Below, piece by piece: positions 8,362 to 20,277 of a stretch of 59,261 nt of DNA. Position numbers and translations under genes: made by a program. The notes under the pieces are model-generated. The model did not search any database. It was not told the origin of the DNA and worked only from the letters and a program-made list of their open reading frames with translations. Every line of letters starts with the position of its first letter. The stretch's first letter is position 1. This DNA comes from Pirellulales bacterium. GTDB lineage: Bacteria; Planctomycetota; Planctomycetia; Pirellulales; JACPPG01. Location: assembly GCA_036499395.1 (NCBI GenBank), contig DASYDW010000105.1, forward strand, positions 1 through 59,261, written 5' to 3'.

Positions 8362-9180
8362 ATGGAGGCCCGAAACCGAATCCGCATTGGTGCGGTCAGC
8401 TATCTCAATACCAAACCGCTTGTCTACCAATTCGAAAACTTCGCCCCGCAGGCTGAGCTTGTCTTCGACGTTCCCGGTCGCCTGGCCGATGATCTAACGG
8501 CGGCCCGCCTGGATGTGGCGCTCATCCCGTCGATCGAATTCTTTCGCGATCCCTCGTATGTGATGATTTCCGACGCCTGCATCGCCTGTCGTGGGCCGGT
8601 GCTGTCGGTGAAGTTATTCGCGCGGGTGCCGATCGCCGAAATTCGCTCGCTGGCCCTGGACGCAGGCTCGCGGACCAGTGCCGTGCTGGTGCAGATTCTG
8701 CTCGCCAAGCGGTTTGGCGTTCGTCCTCGCATTGAATCATTGCCGGTCGAGTGCGGACTGGCCGACACGCAAGCCGACGCGGTGCTGTTGATCGGCGACC
8801 GCGCGATTTGCTCTCCCGCAGGGCGCTATGCCGCAGTGTGGGACGTCGGGGATGAATGGTGCCAATGGACCGGCTTGCCGTTCGTGTTCGCCATGTGGGT
8901 CGCCCGGTCGGGCTGCGAATTGGGTGGCATCGAGACGGCCCTCAGCCAGGCACGTGACGCCGGCCTGGCCCAACTCGAAGAGATCGCCGCGGCCGAGGCG
9001 CCGGCACTGGGACTGACGCGGCCGGAATGCCTGTCGTACCTGCGCGATCGCTTGCACTTTCAACTGGGCCATCGCGAACGCGAGGGGTTGGCGTTGTATC
9101 GGCGCCTGGCTGAGGAACTGCAACTCATCGGCGGCGCGGCGAACTATGCCGATGAACCGGCCGGCTCGGCAACTCCCTGA
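8362..9180 (+). CDS. mqnA: chorismate dehydratase MqnA
   Basis: 272 residues from ATG at 8362, with GGAG about nine bases upstream; an ATG 75 bases earlier would add an unconserved leader. It has the MqnA/MqnD periplasmic-binding-like fold: the start RIGAVSYLNTKPLVYQF is the family hallmark, followed by LDVALIPSIEFFRD and LALDAGSRTSAVLVQILL. The enzyme turns chorismate into 3-enolpyruvyl-benzoate in the cytoplasm, the first step of the futalosine route to menaquinone. The mqnC gene lies 63 bases downstream on the same strand, which supports the assignment. The downstream WDVGDEWCQWTGLPFVFAMW block matches the family. Confidence 0.93.
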   Translation: MEARNRIRIGAVSYLNTKPLVYQFENFAPQAELVFDVPGRLADDLTAARLDVALIPSIEFFRDPSYVMISDACIACRGPVLSVKLFARVPIAEIRSLALDAGSRTSAVLVQILLAKRFGVRPRIESLPVECGLADTQADAVLLIGDRAICSPAGRYAAVWDVGDEWCQWTGLPFVFAMWVARSGCELGGIETALSQARDAGLAQLEEIAAAEAPALGLTRPECLSYLRDRLHFQLGHREREGLALYRRLAEELQLIGGAANYADEPAGSATP

Positions 9181-9243
9181 GACCGCTCACCATCATGCCA
9201 GGCGTGCTTCGCCCGGCTCGACAATCTGCTGAGGAAAATCTTC

Positions 9244-10347
9244 GTGGTTGCTTCGATCGACAAACTGCTGGACAAAGCCGTGGCCGGCGAGCGCCTCACG
9301 CCTGAGGAAGGGTTGCAGTTGCTCGAATCGCGCGACTTGACCGCCCTGGGGCGCGCCGCGGACGCCGTCACCCGCCGCCTGCATCCCGAGTCGTATCGCA
9401 CCTACAACATCGACCGCAACATCAACTACACGAACGTCTGCTCCGCGGTCTGCGACTTTTGCGCGTTCTATCGCAAACCGAAGAGCCCCGAAGGTTACGT
9501 GCTGGATCGTGACGTCGTGATGACCAAGATCCAGGAAACGATCGACCTCGGCGGCGACCAGATCTTGATGCAAGGGGGCATGAACCCCGATCTGCCGATC
9601 GAGTGGTACGAGGATTTGCTGCGCGACATCCGGGCGCGCTTTCCGCAGATCAACATTCACGCCTTCAGCCCTCCCGAGATTCACGCACTGACAAAGGTCG
9701 CGAAGCTGCCGCTGCGCACCGTGCTCGAACGCTTGAAAGCGGCCGGGCTCGGCAGCCTGCCCGGCGGCGGCGCCGAAATCCTTGTCGATCGCGTGCGCAA
9801 GGGAATGACGCGCGGCAAGGTCATGACCGACGACTGGTTGAATGTCTGCCGCGTCTGGCACCAGATGGGCGGCCGTGGTTCGGCCACGATGATGTTCGGA
9901 CACATCGAGACTCTGGCCGAACGGATCGAGCATCTGGACCGATTGCGCCAATTGCAGGACGAAACCGGCGGTTTTACCGCCTTTATCTGCTGGACCTTTC
10001 AACCCGATCATACCGATCTGAGCCACGTGCCACGCGCCGGCTCTCACGAGTATCTCAAGGTGCAGGCCATCGCTCGGCTTTATCTCGACAACATTCCGAA
10101 TATTCAGTCGAGCTGGGTCACGCAGGGGCTGAAGATCGGCCAATTGGCCCTGTGCTACGGGGCCAACGACATGGGCAGCCTGATGATCGAGGAGAATGTC
10201 GTCGCCTCGGCCGGCACGGTGCATTACCTGACGCTTACGCAAATTCGCGAGGCCATTCAGGAACTAGGGTATGAACCGCGCCAGCGGAACGTGATGTATG
10301 AATTGATCGACGAAAGCCCCCCCGCTCCTCAGCCGGCGCTGGCATAA
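9244..10347 (+). CDS. mqnC: cyclic dehypoxanthinyl futalosine synthase MqnC
   Basis: 367 residues from GTG at 9244, with GAGGAAA upstream. A radical SAM enzyme: the [4Fe-4S]-binding Cys are C66, C70 and C73 in NVCSAVCDFCAFYR. Further family marks are GGDQILMQGGMNPDL, INIHAFSPPEIHAL, LPGGGAEILVDRVR and the C-terminal GANDMGSLMIEENVV. It cyclises dehypoxanthinyl futalosine in menaquinone biosynthesis. It is downstream of mqnA in the same direction, so the two steps are probably co-expressed; mqnB and mqnD are not in the window. A 350-codon frame on the opposite strand is a shadow of this GC-rich gene. Confidence 0.95.
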   Translation: MVASIDKLLDKAVAGERLTPEEGLQLLESRDLTALGRAADAVTRRLHPESYRTYNIDRNINYTNVCSAVCDFCAFYRKPKSPEGYVLDRDVVMTKIQETIDLGGDQILMQGGMNPDLPIEWYEDLLRDIRARFPQINIHAFSPPEIHALTKVAKLPLRTVLERLKAAGLGSLPGGGAEILVDRVRKGMTRGKVMTDDWLNVCRVWHQMGGRGSATMMFGHIETLAERIEHLDRLRQLQDETGGFTAFICWTFQPDHTDLSHVPRAGSHEYLKVQAIARLYLDNIPNIQSSWVTQGLKIGQLALCYGANDMGSLMIEENVVASAGTVHYLTLTQIREAIQELGYEPRQRNVMYELIDESPPAPQPALA

Positions 10348-10476
10348 GCTAAGCTGTACTAGCTCAATGCTTTCCTGTTCGCTGGGCCGTGCGCGTCGAT
10401 CGCGGCCGGACCACCCCAACAGCAACGGGGTGAACGAAGGAACGAATCTGCCGTCGATCGTTGCAACCGCGGGTAG

Positions 10477-11250
10477 ATGCCGGCCATGATCCACGTCGAG
10501 AATCTCACCAAGGTCTACGCAGACTTGCGGCGCGGCAAGTTTATTGCGCTGCATGGCATCGGCTTCGAGGCCCTGGCCGGCGAGATCTTCGGCCTGCTCG
10601 GACCCAACGGCGCTGGCAAGACCACGGCCCTGCGCGTCATCGGCACCATGCTCCGTCCCACGTCGGGCACGGTGCAGGTCAACGGTTACGACGTGCTGAC
10701 GCAGGCCTCGGAAGTGCGCCATCAGATCGGCTTCGTCTCGGCCAATACCGGCATGTACGACCGCATGACCGCCTGGGAAGTAGTCGAATACTTCGGCCGG
10801 CTGTTCGGCCTGGCCGACGACGCCTTGCACGCGCGGATGGATCACCTCTTCGATCGATTGAAGATGAACGAGATCCGCGACGTGTTGGGGTCGAAGATGT
10901 CGACCGGCATGAAGCAAAAGGTCTCGATCGCTCGCGCCCTGGTACATGATCCTCCGGTGCTGATATTCGACGAAGCGACGAACGGCCTCGACGTGCTGGC
11001 GGCCCGGGCCCTGCTGGACACCATCACCGAGCTGCGCCGGCAAGGCAAATGCGTGATCTTCTCGACGCACATCATGCGCGAGGCCGAGAAGCTGTGCGAT
11101 CGCGTGGCGATCGTCGATCGCGGTACGATCCTGACCAGCGGCACGCTCGAAGCCATTCGCGAGCTGCATCACGAACACGATCTGGAAGAACTGTTCTTCC
11201 GCCTGATTTCCACCCACGACGAATCGCATCCGCAGCGCGCCGCCTCTTGA
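10477..11250 (+). CDS. ABC transporter ATP-binding protein, NatA-like
   Basis: 257 residues from ATG at 10477; the ATG at 10486 ([11 protein letters not shown]) matches the usual family start and may be the real one. Walker A is GPNGAGKT at residues 42-49, the signature is STGMKQK, and Walker B is [11 protein letters not shown] with the catalytic Glu, followed by [18 protein letters not shown]. The family powers ABC-2 permeases such as the sodium exporter NatAB. It lies 16 bases before the permease-protease fusion gene, so the two form an operon. The sodium substrate is only suggested by family resemblance. Confidence 0.9.
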   Translation: MPAMIHVENLTKVYADLRRGKFIALHGIGFEALAGEIFGLLGPNGAGKTTALRVIGTMLRPTSGTVQVNGYDVLTQASEVRHQIGFVSANTGMYDRMTAWEVVEYFGRLFGLADDALHARMDHLFDRLKMNEIRDVLGSKMSTGMKQKVSIARALVHDPPVLIFDEATNGLDVLAARALLDTITELRRQGKCVIFSTHIMREAEKLCDRVAIVDRGTILTSGTLEAIRELHHEHDLEELFFRLISTHDESHPQRAAS

Positions 11251-11266
11251 GCGATACGGCTCCCCT

Positions 11267-13546
11267 ATGAACTGGACGAACGTAAAAGTCATCTTTCTCC
11301 GCGAGGTGCGTGACCAGCTGCGCGATCGGCGCACGCTGTTCATGATCGCGGTGCTGCCGGTCGTGCTCTACCCGCTGTTGGGGATGAGCATGTTCCAGGT
11401 GACGCAGTTCGTCCGCGAGCAAACCACAAAGATCCTGGTCGTCGGCGCCAACCGGCTGCCCGAGACGCCCCCGTTGTTCGAGGAGGGGCATTTCGCCGAG
11501 CGCTGGTTTCTCGCCCCCGATTCAAACTTGGACGCCGTCGTCGATGAAGGTGAAAGCCCGCACGGCAGGGCGCGCCCCGCAAACAGCCACGTGCTGGCGG
11601 TCGATTTTCTGCCGGACGAGCGGACGACCGATGATGACAAGGCACAGGTCGACATCTGGCGCGCCGCCCTGGACAGCGGCAAGTACGACGCGGTGCTCTA
11701 CTTCCCGCCCGATTTTGCCGAACAACTGCACAAGCTGCAGGAAGCCATCCGCGCCGATCGCGCGATTGACGTCGAATCGATTCCGATCGTCAGGGTTCCT
11801 CGTCCGCAAGTATTTTTCAGCACTGCATCGGAAAAATCGCAAGTCACGCTGAATCGCGTCGAGCGCGTGCTGGGACGATGGAGCCAGGAACTAGGGCACG
11901 AGAACCTGACCGCCGGCCATATTCCCGAGAACACGGCCGCGCCGTTCATGCTCACCAGCCGTGATCTGGCCGACAAAGGGCATCGCGACGCGGCCCTGTG
12001 GTCGAAGATCCTGCCGTTTCTCTTGTTGATCTGGGCGCTGACCGGGGCGTTCTATCCGGCGGTTGACGTTTGCGCTGGCGAAAAAGAACGCGGCACGCTC
12101 GAGACCCTGCTCTCGAGCCCTGCCGAGCGTATCGAAATCGTGTGGGGCAAGCTGCTGACCGTGATGCTGTTCAGCATGGTGACCTCGGCGCTCAACCTGC
12201 TGAGCATGGGGATCACGGGCACGGCGTTGTTGAGCCAGTTACCACGCTTCGGAGCGCCCCCTCCCTTGGCGCCGGTGTGGTTGTTGATTGCCCTGGTGCC
12301 GGTTTCGGCCTTGTTCAGCGCGCTGTGCATGGCGCTGGCCAGCTTCGCCCGCAGCACGAAAGAAGGGCAGTACTACCTGATGCCGCTGGTGTTGGTGACG
12401 TTGCCGCTGGTGATGCTGCCGATGTCCCCCGGTGTGGAATTGAATCTTGGCAATAGCCTGATCCCCGTGACCGGCGTGGTGTTGCTGTTGCGCGCGATGC
12501 TGGAAGGAAACTACTCCCAGGCGCTCGTCTATGGTCCGCCGGTGGTCATGGCGACCCTGGCTTGCTGTTTGCTGGCCATCCGCTGGGCGGTCGAGCAGTT
12601 CAATTCCGAGACGGTGCTGTTCCGCGAGAGCGAACGACTGGACGTCCGCCTGTGGTTCCGGCAATTGATGCACGATCGCGAAGACACGCCCACCGTGGCC
12701 GGGGCGGTGTTCTGCGGCGTGCTGATCTTGATGATTCGCTTCTTCATGGGTTTCGCGCTGCCGCAACCGCAAAACTTCACGGAAATGGCGCGGCTGACGC
12801 TGGTCTCGCAGTTGGTCGTCGTGGCAACGCCCGCGCTGTTGATGACGATCATGCTGGCCCGCAGCCCGAAGCAGACGCTGCTGTTGCACCGGCCGAACGT
12901 GGCGGCGCTGCCGGCGGCGGTTCTCTTGGCGCTGTCCATTTATCCGATCGCCGGGTGGCTGACGGTCGTCGTGCAGCAGCTCTATCCGCTCAATCCCTAT
13001 TTGAAAGAAGCGTTGGCCGGCCTGATGACCGATCATCCGGCGCTGTGGAAAATGCTGCTCGTGATCGCGGTTACGCCTGCGATTTGCGAAGAGCTGGCCT
13101 TCCGCGGCTTCATCCTGTCGGGCTTGCGTCACCTGGGCCGTAAGTGGCGGGCCATCGTCGTCAGCAGCCTGTTCTTCGGCATCACGCACGCCGTATTTCA
13201 ACAGTCGATTATCGCCTTCCTGTTGGGCTTGGTGATTGGCTACATCGCCGTGCAAACCGGCAGCTTGTTGCCTGGCATGCTCTATCACGTCACGCACAAC
13301 AGCCTGATGGTGCTGACGCTGGCCCTGACGACCGAGACGATCCATAAGTACCCAGTTCTGGGCTACATCATGCGAACCGCGCCCGATGGCGAAGGCCACA
13401 TCGCCAACATTCCGATGGTGATCATCTCAGGCCTGATAGCCGCAGGGCTGTTGTATTGGTTCTGTCGACTTCCGTACGCCAAAACGCCGGAAGAATCGCT
13501 CGAAGACGCCATCAAGCAACACGCTACCCGCGCCCCGATGGCATAA
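11267..13546 (+). CDS. ABC-2 permease fused to CPBP intramembrane protease
   Basis: 759 residues. The N-terminal half (about 1-440) is a NatB-like ABC-2 permease: one helix near residue 25, a large extracytoplasmic domain to about residue 240, then helices beginning ILPFLLLIWALTGAFYP with the cytoplasmic motif CAGEKERGTLETLLSSP. The C-terminal half (about 480-745) is a CPBP (CAAX protease/Abi) domain: EELAFRGF near residue 608, FFGITHAVF about 30 residues later and YHVTHNSLM near residue 680 supply the Glu and His residues of the active site. The fused form is known in bacteria. It pairs with the ATPase just upstream. Export substrate and protease target are unknown. Confidence 0.9.
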   Translation: MNWTNVKVIFLREVRDQLRDRRTLFMIAVLPVVLYPLLGMSMFQVTQFVREQTTKILVVGANRLPETPPLFEEGHFAERWFLAPDSNLDAVVDEGESPHGRARPANSHVLAVDFLPDERTTDDDKAQVDIWRAALDSGKYDAVLYFPPDFAEQLHKLQEAIRADRAIDVESIPIVRVPRPQVFFSTASEKSQVTLNRVERVLGRWSQELGHENLTAGHIPENTAAPFMLTSRDLADKGHRDAALWSKILPFLLLIWALTGAFYPAVDVCAGEKERGTLETLLSSPAERIEIVWGKLLTVMLFSMVTSALNLLSMGITGTALLSQLPRFGAPPPLAPVWLLIALVPVSALFSALCMALASFARSTKEGQYYLMPLVLVTLPLVMLPMSPGVELNLGNSLIPVTGVVLLLRAMLEGNYSQALVYGPPVVMATLACCLLAIRWAVEQFNSETVLFRESERLDVRLWFRQLMHDREDTPTVAGAVFCGVLILMIRFFMGFALPQPQNFTEMARLTLVSQLVVVATPALLMTIMLARSPKQTLLLHRPNVAALPAAVLLALSIYPIAGWLTVVVQQLYPLNPYLKEALAGLMTDHPALWKMLLVIAVTPAICEELAFRGFILSGLRHLGRKWRAIVVSSLFFGITHAVFQQSIIAFLLGLVIGYIAVQTGSLLPGMLYHVTHNSLMVLTLALTTETIHKYPVLGYIMRTAPDGEGHIANIPMVIISGLIAAGLLYWFCRLPYAKTPEESLEDAIKQHATRAPMA

Positions 13547-13613
13547 CGATTCGGTTGCGGGCGTTCCGGGAGCCGTGTCTTCAATTGCGTGTGGTATTCA
13601 CGCAGCAGTATCC

Positions 13614-13747
13614 AGCCCCGTAGTGGCGACAGCGTGTAGCCGTGGGCGCGAGCCCACGGAATCATCTCCGGGGCTTCTGTCGCATTACGCGCCGGTTTAC
13701 CGTGGGCTCGCGCCCACGGCTACACTATGCCGCCCCTCCGGGGCTAA
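13614..13747. repeat. REPIN-like inverted pair, family B (GTAGCCGTGG)
   Basis: Two 24-base arms, 13636-13659 and 13700-13723, are exact reverse complements. Each is GTAG followed by the hairpin CCGTGGGC-GCGA-GCCCACGG. The outer flanks (GCCCCGTAGTGGCGACAG and ATGCCGCCCCTCCGGGGC) are also shared with the second copy at 33484-33688. It fills most of the 236-base space between the convergent permease-protease and cstA-like genes. Confidence 0.85.
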
Positions 13748-13782
13748 ACCATCGATACGTTCGACAGTACGACCAGAAATTC

Positions 13783-15912
<2,130 letters not shown>

Positions 15913-15930
15913 GGCGATAACCGTCTATCT

Positions 15931-15957
15931 GTAGGGTGCCCTGTGGGCACCATGATC
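15931..15957 (+). repeat. REP-like hairpin, family A, single copy
   Basis: GTAG at 15931-15934 is followed by a perfect stem GGTGCCC-TGT-GGGCACC (15935-15951) and CATGATC. It matches the two arms at 18682-18760 except for stem positions that change as pairs. Confidence 0.75.
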
Positions 15958-16133
15958 GAAAAACATGCGGTGTGCGCACGACCGCGAAAGAGAATAGTGT
16001 CCTGCCCGACGCCCAATTCGTTGGAGTGCGCTAACGAACGCTCTTAAGCCCGGTGCCGGGTTGGCAACACACGATATCCATCCCAGTGTGTACAGGCAAG
16101 TTCCAGCACGGTAGACCCACGCGCGACAGACCC

Positions 16134-16139
16134 TATAAT
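16134..16139 (+). promoter_or_regulatory. -10 box TATAAT for trxB
   Basis: A consensus TATAAT stands 78 bases upstream of the trxB GTG start. The -35 region (around GTAGAC) is weak. Confidence 0.45.
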
Positions 16140-16217
16140 TCCTGCTTCCGAGACAAAAACGTCCGCGCAGGACGAAGCTTTCGTTGGGATCGAAATCACA
16201 GCAAGGAGCGCATCACC

Positions 16218-17261
16218 GTGGCTGAAAAGGTCGTGATCATTGGCAGCGGGCCGGCAGGCTGGACCGCGGCCATCTACACAGCGCGGGCCAGTCTCGAACC
16301 GCTTGTTTTCGAGGGAGCAATCACCGAGGACAACCGCATCAGCGGCACGCTGCCGCTGGGCCAATTGGCACTCACGACCGAGGTCGAAAATTATCCCGGC
16401 TTTCCGTCCGGCGATCTCGGCGCGTACCTTGATAATTCGATCGAGAAAGGCCGCCGTGGCACCATGGCCCCGCACGAGAAGGAGGGCGTTAGCGGACCGG
16501 AATTGATGGAGCTGATGCGTCAGCAGGCCACGAATTTCGGCACGCGTATCGTGACCGACGATATCGTCGACGTCGATTTCTCGCAGCGTCCGTTCCGACT
16601 CACCGCCTCGAGCGGGCAGGTGTTCCACGCTCATGCCGTGATCGTGGCCACTGGGGCCCGGGCGAACTACCTGGGGCTGCCCTCGGAAGAGGCGTACAAG
16701 AATCGTGGTGTCAGCGCCTGTGCCGTGTGCGACGGTGCGCTGCCGCGGTTTCGCAACAAGCCGTTGATCGTCGTCGGCGGTGGCGATTCGGCCGTCGAAG
16801 AGGGAACGTACCTCAGCAAGTTCGCCAGCCGGGTCCACCTGATTCATCGCCGCGACGAACTGCGCGCCTCGAAGATCATGGCCGACCGCGCCAAGAACGA
16901 CCCCAAGATCACAATCGAGTGGAATAGCGCCGTCGACGAAGTGGTCGGCAACGATAAAGAGGGAGTCACCGCGGTGCGCATCAAGAGCACCACTGACGGC
17001 GCCGTGCGCGAGGTGCCGGCCACCGGCATGTTCGTGGCGATTGGCCACACGCCCAATACCAAGTTTCTGGAAGGCAAGCTCGACCTGACAGCGAAGAAGT
17101 ACATCAAGTGGACGGTCCCGTTCCGCACGAACACCAGCGTCGAAGGGGTGTTCGCCGCTGGTGACGTGGCCGACGATAATTATCGCCAGGCCATCACGGC
17201 CGCCGGCAGCGGCTGCATGGCGGCGCTCGACGCCGAACGCTGGCTGGCCGCGCACGAATAG
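16218..17261 (+). CDS. trxB: thioredoxin reductase
   Basis: 347 residues from GTG at 16218, with AAGGAG about ten bases upstream. FAD-binding [12 protein letters not shown] is at the N-terminus, the redox-active pair CAVC lies near residue 169 ([10 protein letters not shown]), the NADPH site is [15 protein letters not shown], and the FAD-closing [27 protein letters not shown] ends the protein. It reduces thioredoxin with NADPH in the cytoplasm. Between ENYPGFPSG and GPELMELM there is an extra stretch of about 25 residues (about 65-92, charged, [19 protein letters not shown]) compared with the Escherichia coli enzyme. The asnS gene follows 16 bases downstream, suggesting co-transcription. Confidence 0.93.
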   Translation: MAEKVVIIGSGPAGWTAAIYTARASLEPLVFEGAITEDNRISGTLPLGQLALTTEVENYPGFPSGDLGAYLDNSIEKGRRGTMAPHEKEGVSGPELMELMRQQATNFGTRIVTDDIVDVDFSQRPFRLTASSGQVFHAHAVIVATGARANYLGLPSEEAYKNRGVSACAVCDGALPRFRNKPLIVVGGGDSAVEEGTYLSKFASRVHLIHRRDELRASKIMADRAKNDPKITIEWNSAVDEVVGNDKEGVTAVRIKSTTDGAVREVPATGMFVAIGHTPNTKFLEGKLDLTAKKYIKWTVPFRTNTSVEGVFAAGDVADDNYRQAITAAGSGCMAALDAERWLAAHE

Positions 17262-17277
17262 ACACAAAGGGCATCGC

Positions 17278-18672
<1,395 letters not shown>

Positions 18673-18681
18673 TAGGCAAAA

Positions 18682-18760
18682 GTAGGGTGCGCTGTGCGCA
18701 CCATGACCTTCTATCAGACGTTCACCTGTGTAAAACGATCATGGTGCTCACAGAGCACCC
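18682..18760. repeat. REPIN-like inverted pair, family A (GGTGC)
   Basis: Left arm at 18682: GTAG then GGTGCGC-TGT-GCGCACC-ATGA. Right arm, read on the minus strand from 18760: GGTGCTC-TGT-GAGCACC-ATGA, with GTTG in place of GTAG at its foot. The arms enclose about 30 bases. A third arm is at 15931. The variable stem base changes together with its partner in all three. Confidence 0.8.
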
Positions 18761-18774
18761 AACGGAGAACAAAC

Positions 18775-19197
18775 ATGCTCCCACGCCTCGCATCGCTCGC
18801 GCTAGTCATGGCAATTTCGCTCTCAGCCGCCCGCGCATCAGCCGAGCCTGAGCACACGAAAGACTCGCTCGACACGGTCAAGCATCAGGTGGAAGAGAAG
18901 AAGGCGGTGTTGCTCGACGTCCGCGAGCAAAAGGAATGGGACGCCGGCCATGTGCAGGGAGCGGTGCTGGTGCCGCTGGGGGATTTGGCCAAGAAATCGA
19001 AAGACCCGGCGTTCCTGGCCGACCTGGAGAAGAAGCTTCCGAAAAACAAAACCGTCTATTGCCACTGTGCCAAAGGAGGCCGGGCCTTGATCGGGGCCGA
19101 AACGCTCGAGAAGCTTGGCTATAAGGATGTCCGCCCATTGAAGCCTGGCTACAAGGATTTGATTGACTCCGGCTTCCCCAAAGCCGAACCTCGATAA
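18775..19197 (+). CDS. secreted rhodanese-like protein
   Basis: 140 residues from ATG at 18775, with GGAG about nine bases upstream. A Sec signal peptide (MLPRLASLALVMAISLSAARASA) is followed by one rhodanese domain: LLDVREQKEWDAGHVQGAVLVPLGDL and the active-site loop YCHCAKGGRALIGAETLEKLGY, with the catalytic Cys near residue 99. Rhodaneses move sulfane sulfur or act as redox or regulatory Cys proteins; an extracytoplasmic single-domain form points to thiol or sulfur handling outside the cytoplasm. It lies downstream of asnS but separated by a repeat, so it may have its own promoter. Confidence 0.88.
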   Translation: MLPRLASLALVMAISLSAARASAEPEHTKDSLDTVKHQVEEKKAVLLDVREQKEWDAGHVQGAVLVPLGDLAKKSKDPAFLADLEKKLPKNKTVYCHCAKGGRALIGAETLEKLGYKDVRPLKPGYKDLIDSGFPKAEPR

Positions 19198-19211
19198 GCG
19201 AGCAATCATCC

Positions 19212-19448
19212 ATGGCAAAGAAGACGGTCAAACGCGCCAAGACGGCAAAACGCCCGGCCGCGAAGGCCGCGGTCAAGGATTCTTTACCGCCAGGACTTTC
19301 GCAGCCAGCCCTGCGAGCCTTGGCGCGCGCTGGGTACACCTCGCTCGCGCAGTTGGCCAAGCTCGACGATGCCGAACTGCTGAAGCTGCACGGCTTCGGC
19401 CCCAAGGGGATCGCGACCGTCCGCGCGGCGCTCAATCGCAAATCTTAG
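19212..19448 (+). CDS. small basic protein with helix-hairpin-helix-like C-terminus
   Basis: 78 residues. The first 23 are Lys/Arg/Ala-rich (MAKKTVKRAKTAKRPAAK), resembling a histone-like tail. The rest reads LSQPALRALARAGYTSLAQLAKLDDAELLKLHGFGPKGIATVRAALNRKS. This is the helix-hairpin-helix pattern of the RNA polymerase alpha C-terminal domain family, with the GFGPKGI hairpin. DNA binding is a reasonable inference. It starts 14 bases after the rhodanese stop, and its stop codon overlaps the stop of the convergent gene at 19445-19960. Confidence 0.75.
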   Translation: MAKKTVKRAKTAKRPAAKAAVKDSLPPGLSQPALRALARAGYTSLAQLAKLDDAELLKLHGFGPKGIATVRAALNRKS

Positions 19449-19960
19449 TCGGCGGCGCGCGTCACGGTCTGCACCCGAGGATCCGCTTGCAGCTTCACGA
19501 GCAGCGGATGGTTCGCCGGCGCGAATTGCACCATCGCTGCGAAGGACAACTGGACGTTGTTGTCGTCGAGCAATTTCGGGTCAGGCACGTACGCGGCGCT
19601 CAGGACCGACCACAACAGGTTTCGCCCCATGTACCAATACGGGCGGAACCAAATCGTGTGAATCGTCTCGCACTCTCGCCACGTGCGAAAACCGATATCG
19701 ATCAGTTCTGATCCCTTGTGAATGCCGATTTTCGAAATCTCCGTCAAAGCGTTTAGTTGGCGAATGAGCACCAGGCCGCACGCCCACGCGATGGCCGCGG
19801 CGGCAAATCCCAGGGCAACGAAAATGTCTACCGGACGTAAGATGATCGCAAGGAGCGAACACGGGATCGCCAGACCGACGAGCACGCGCGGCAGCCCGCG
19901 AGAAATTCGCCAGGCATTGGTGCGGATCAGCACAGACGTATCGCGTGGATTGTCAGTCAT
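19445..19960 (-). CDS. membrane protein of unknown function
   Basis: 171 residues. Two membrane helices form a hairpin in the first third (LPRVLVGLAIPCSLLAIILRP and VALGFAAAAIAWACGLVLI). A soluble C-terminal domain follows with an aromatic segment (ECETIHTIWFRPYWYMGRNLLW). No family is recognised. Its stop (TAA on the minus strand, 19445-19447) overlaps the stop of the convergent gene at 19212-19448, so neither 3' end has an intergenic terminator. Confidence 0.65.
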   Translation of the reverse strand: MTDNPRDTSVLIRTNAWRISRGLPRVLVGLAIPCSLLAIILRPVDIFVALGFAAAAIAWACGLVLIRQLNALTEISKIGIHKGSELIDIGFRTWRECETIHTIWFRPYWYMGRNLLWSVLSAAYVPDPKLLDDNNVQLSFAAMVQFAPANHPLLVKLQADPRVQTVTRAAD

Positions 19961-20277
19961 CGGCCTAAGAATGGGAATGCGGCAGACGATCGTGAATCGT
20001 TTTCACCCTACAAAGTCTAGTTCATCTGTAAGTCACACGGGGCTCCCGCAATTCGCGCAGCGCCGCTCCCCGTCGCAGTAGATCGCGCAGTCATCGCAGC
20101 TTGGCGGCAAGCTACCAGTGCCAGCACGCCACGCGCTTTCTTTTCTGCAACGTTGCTCGCGCCCCGACCGGTCGCCATTGTGAATCAGACCGGCAGTTGG
20201 TACGAATCCTGTCCGCGGCCGCTGGTCACGCACAGCGCCGCACCTTTCGCTCGCCCCATCTCTTTGCGGTCGCACTC
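19961..20277. other. intergenic region
   Basis: 317 bases between divergent genes. On the minus strand at about 20036-20101 a short frame spells a Cys-rich ending (CDDCAIYCDGERRCANCG), zinc-ribbon-like, but it has no supported start. Nothing else is recognised. Confidence 0.4.

Noticed and set aside
9193..10242. 350-codon open frame on the minus strand opposite mqnC
   Set aside because: It mirrors a clearly real radical SAM gene and has His/Asp/Gln-rich shadow composition typical of GC-rich antisense frames.
12239..13399. 386-codon minus-strand frame opposite the permease-protease fusion
   Set aside because: Extremely rich in Gln, His and Arg, the shadow of a hydrophobic coding frame; the plus strand has full motifs.
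13614..13747. CRISPR-like repetition
   Set aside because: Only two inverted arms, no direct repeats with regular spacers and no cas genes; it fits REP elements better.
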